This document shows, one piece after another, positions 5,954-6,774 of a stretch of DNA of 6,774 nt. Positions within the stretch are counted from its first letter, which is position 1. Each line of letters begins with the position of its first letter. A program made the translations under genes and the position numbers. The DNA comes from an uncultured Lentisphaeria bacterium (GTDB lineage: Bacteria; Verrucomicrobiota; Lentisphaeria; Victivallales; Victivallaceae). Below the pieces are notes generated by a model that had not been told where the DNA came from, made no database searches, and was given only the letters and a program-made list of their open reading frames with translations. The stretch is taken from assembly GCA_949298665.1 (NCBI GenBank), contig CASFXO010000140.1, forward strand, positions 1 through 6,774, given 5' to 3'.

Positions 5954-6774
5954 AACCTCTTCTCTCCTTTCAACGACCAGATTTCCATCCGACCGTCCTG
6001 ATCGGCTGCCATCAGCCATTCCGGCGCGATGAATTCCAGCTGCACCACTCCTGCCGGAAGTTTTCCCCGACCGACCGCTTTTCCCTCCAGGTCATAAAGC
6101 ACCACCGATCCATCCGCGCAACCGGCGGCAATCCGTTCCCCGGACACTGCCAGACACCATACCGCCGCCGGCGGAATCCGTCGCCAGAGTTTCTTCAAAT
6201 CCCGATCCAGCAGCATCACCCCGTCTTCCAGCCCAGCCGCGAACCGGAAACCCGCGGCCGTCCGCATCAGTTTCACGTCCGCCAGCTTCCGCCGTTCCAG
6301 CCGCCACTTCCCGTAAGACGGCACCCGGATCGCATAGCCGGGACCGAAGCTCACTTCCCGCTGCGGCACGCCGTCGCTGTTCCAGATGATGATCCGGTTC
6401 CAGAAGCCGTTGATGCCGCTGATGATCTCCTCTCTGCCATCCCCGTCAAGATCCGCCACGATGATGCCGGTCCGGTTCAGACACGCCCAGAGATTGAAAT
6501 GCTCCGCCCCCGGCGGCGGCACATTGTATCCCAACTTCCGCCGGTAATCGCGATCAAAGACCGTCAAATATTCATATCCCGGATACAGTTGAGCCACCCC
6601 CACCACCGGAATTCCGGCGCCGTTGCGGAAACAGGCGATCTGCCAGACCGGGCCATAGTATACCACCTGCGATGATTGCTTGTGTCCGTCCAGATCCAGC
6701 ACTTCCAGAGTCGACGCGCTACCGACGAAAATCAGTTCCTCCCCCCCCAGACTGCCGGAATTCAATCCGAAAAC
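5950..6774 (-). CDS. Beta-propeller (FG-GAP/PQQ-like repeat) protein, 5' end beyond the window
   Basis: The reading frame is open to the right edge, giving 274 visible residues; a TTG at 6763-6765 is in frame but has no ribosome binding site, so the start lies outside. The protein is built of short beta repeats. IIVADLDGDGREEII (about 104-118) is an FG-GAP/VCBS-type calcium-loop motif with D108, D110 and D112. IAAGCADGSVVLYDLEG (215-231) and WLMAADQDGRMEIWSLKG (253-270) look like WD40/PQQ-type blades, each ending in a hydrophobic strand plus an acidic or Gly turn. Such propellers bind ligands or partners and are often secreted; whether this one has a signal peptide cannot be seen. The four-base overlap with the URO-D-like gene ties it to the operon. 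It carries a run of eight C (plus strand 6741-6748). An enzymatic role cannot be shown. Confidence 0.75.
   Translation of the reverse strand, partial: VFGLNSGSLGGEELIFVGSASTLEVLDLDGHKQSSQVVYYGPVWQIACFRNGAGIPVVGVAQLYPGYEYLTVFDRDYRRKLGYNVPPPGAEHFNLWACLNRTGIIVADLDGDGREEIISGINGFWNRIIIWNSDGVPQREVSFGPGYAIRVPSYGKWRLERRKLADVKLMRTAAGFRFAAGLEDGVMLLDRDLKKLWRRIPPAAVWCLAVSGERIAAGCADGSVVLYDLEGKAVGRGKLPAGVVQLEFIAPEWLMAADQDGRMEIWSLKGEKRL

Noticed and set aside
5954..6019. 22-residue N-terminal extension of the URO-D-like protein
   Set aside because: It overlaps the conserved end of the propeller gene. The start at 5953 has a ribosome binding site and an ATGA overlap, and places ERPDRVP at the usual distance.

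Overview
The window joins two kinds of DNA. Positions 1 to about 670 are AT-rich, with long A tracts and a lipoprotein-like gene that enters from the left edge. From about 672 to the end the DNA is clearly GC-rich, with the codon use of a high-GC genome. The joint is a 44-base stretch (672-715) that reads as the 3' half of a tRNA with anticodon CAU, from the anticodon loop to CCA, with no matching 5' half in front of it. This is the layout expected at the right end of an element integrated into a tRNA gene: element on the left, host chromosome on the right.

The host side begins with a well-formed sigma70-type promoter (783-811), a leader with several inverted repeats, and a small plus-strand gene (913-1338). 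That gene encodes a Cys/His-rich zinc-ribbon/B-box-like protein with one membrane segment. A terminator-like stem-loop followed by a T-rich run lies behind it.

The rest (1488-6774) is a minus-strand gene string read right to left: a beta-propeller/FG-GAP-like protein cut by the window edge, a uroporphyrinogen-decarboxylase (URO-D) superfamily protein, a nitrilase-superfamily carbon-nitrogen hydrolase, and two tandem Gfo/Idh/MocA-family oxidoreductases. Two junctions are 4-base ATGA overlaps and the others are gaps of 24 and 63 bases, so it looks like one operon whose promoter is outside the window. The set suggests small-molecule or sugar catabolism: NAD(P)-dependent sugar or polyol oxidoreductases, an amide/nitrile hydrolase and a URO-D-fold enzyme. 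The substrate cannot be read from the sequence.

The organism is probably a bacterium of the Planctomycetota-Verrucomicrobiota-Chlamydiota group, most likely Lentisphaerota (Victivallis-like). This rests on the GC content and on the abundance of Gfo/Idh/MocA and URO-D-like genes known in that group; no marker gene in the window proves it. I see no CRISPR array, IS element, rRNA or defence system. The most noteworthy feature is the element/host junction at the tRNA fragment.
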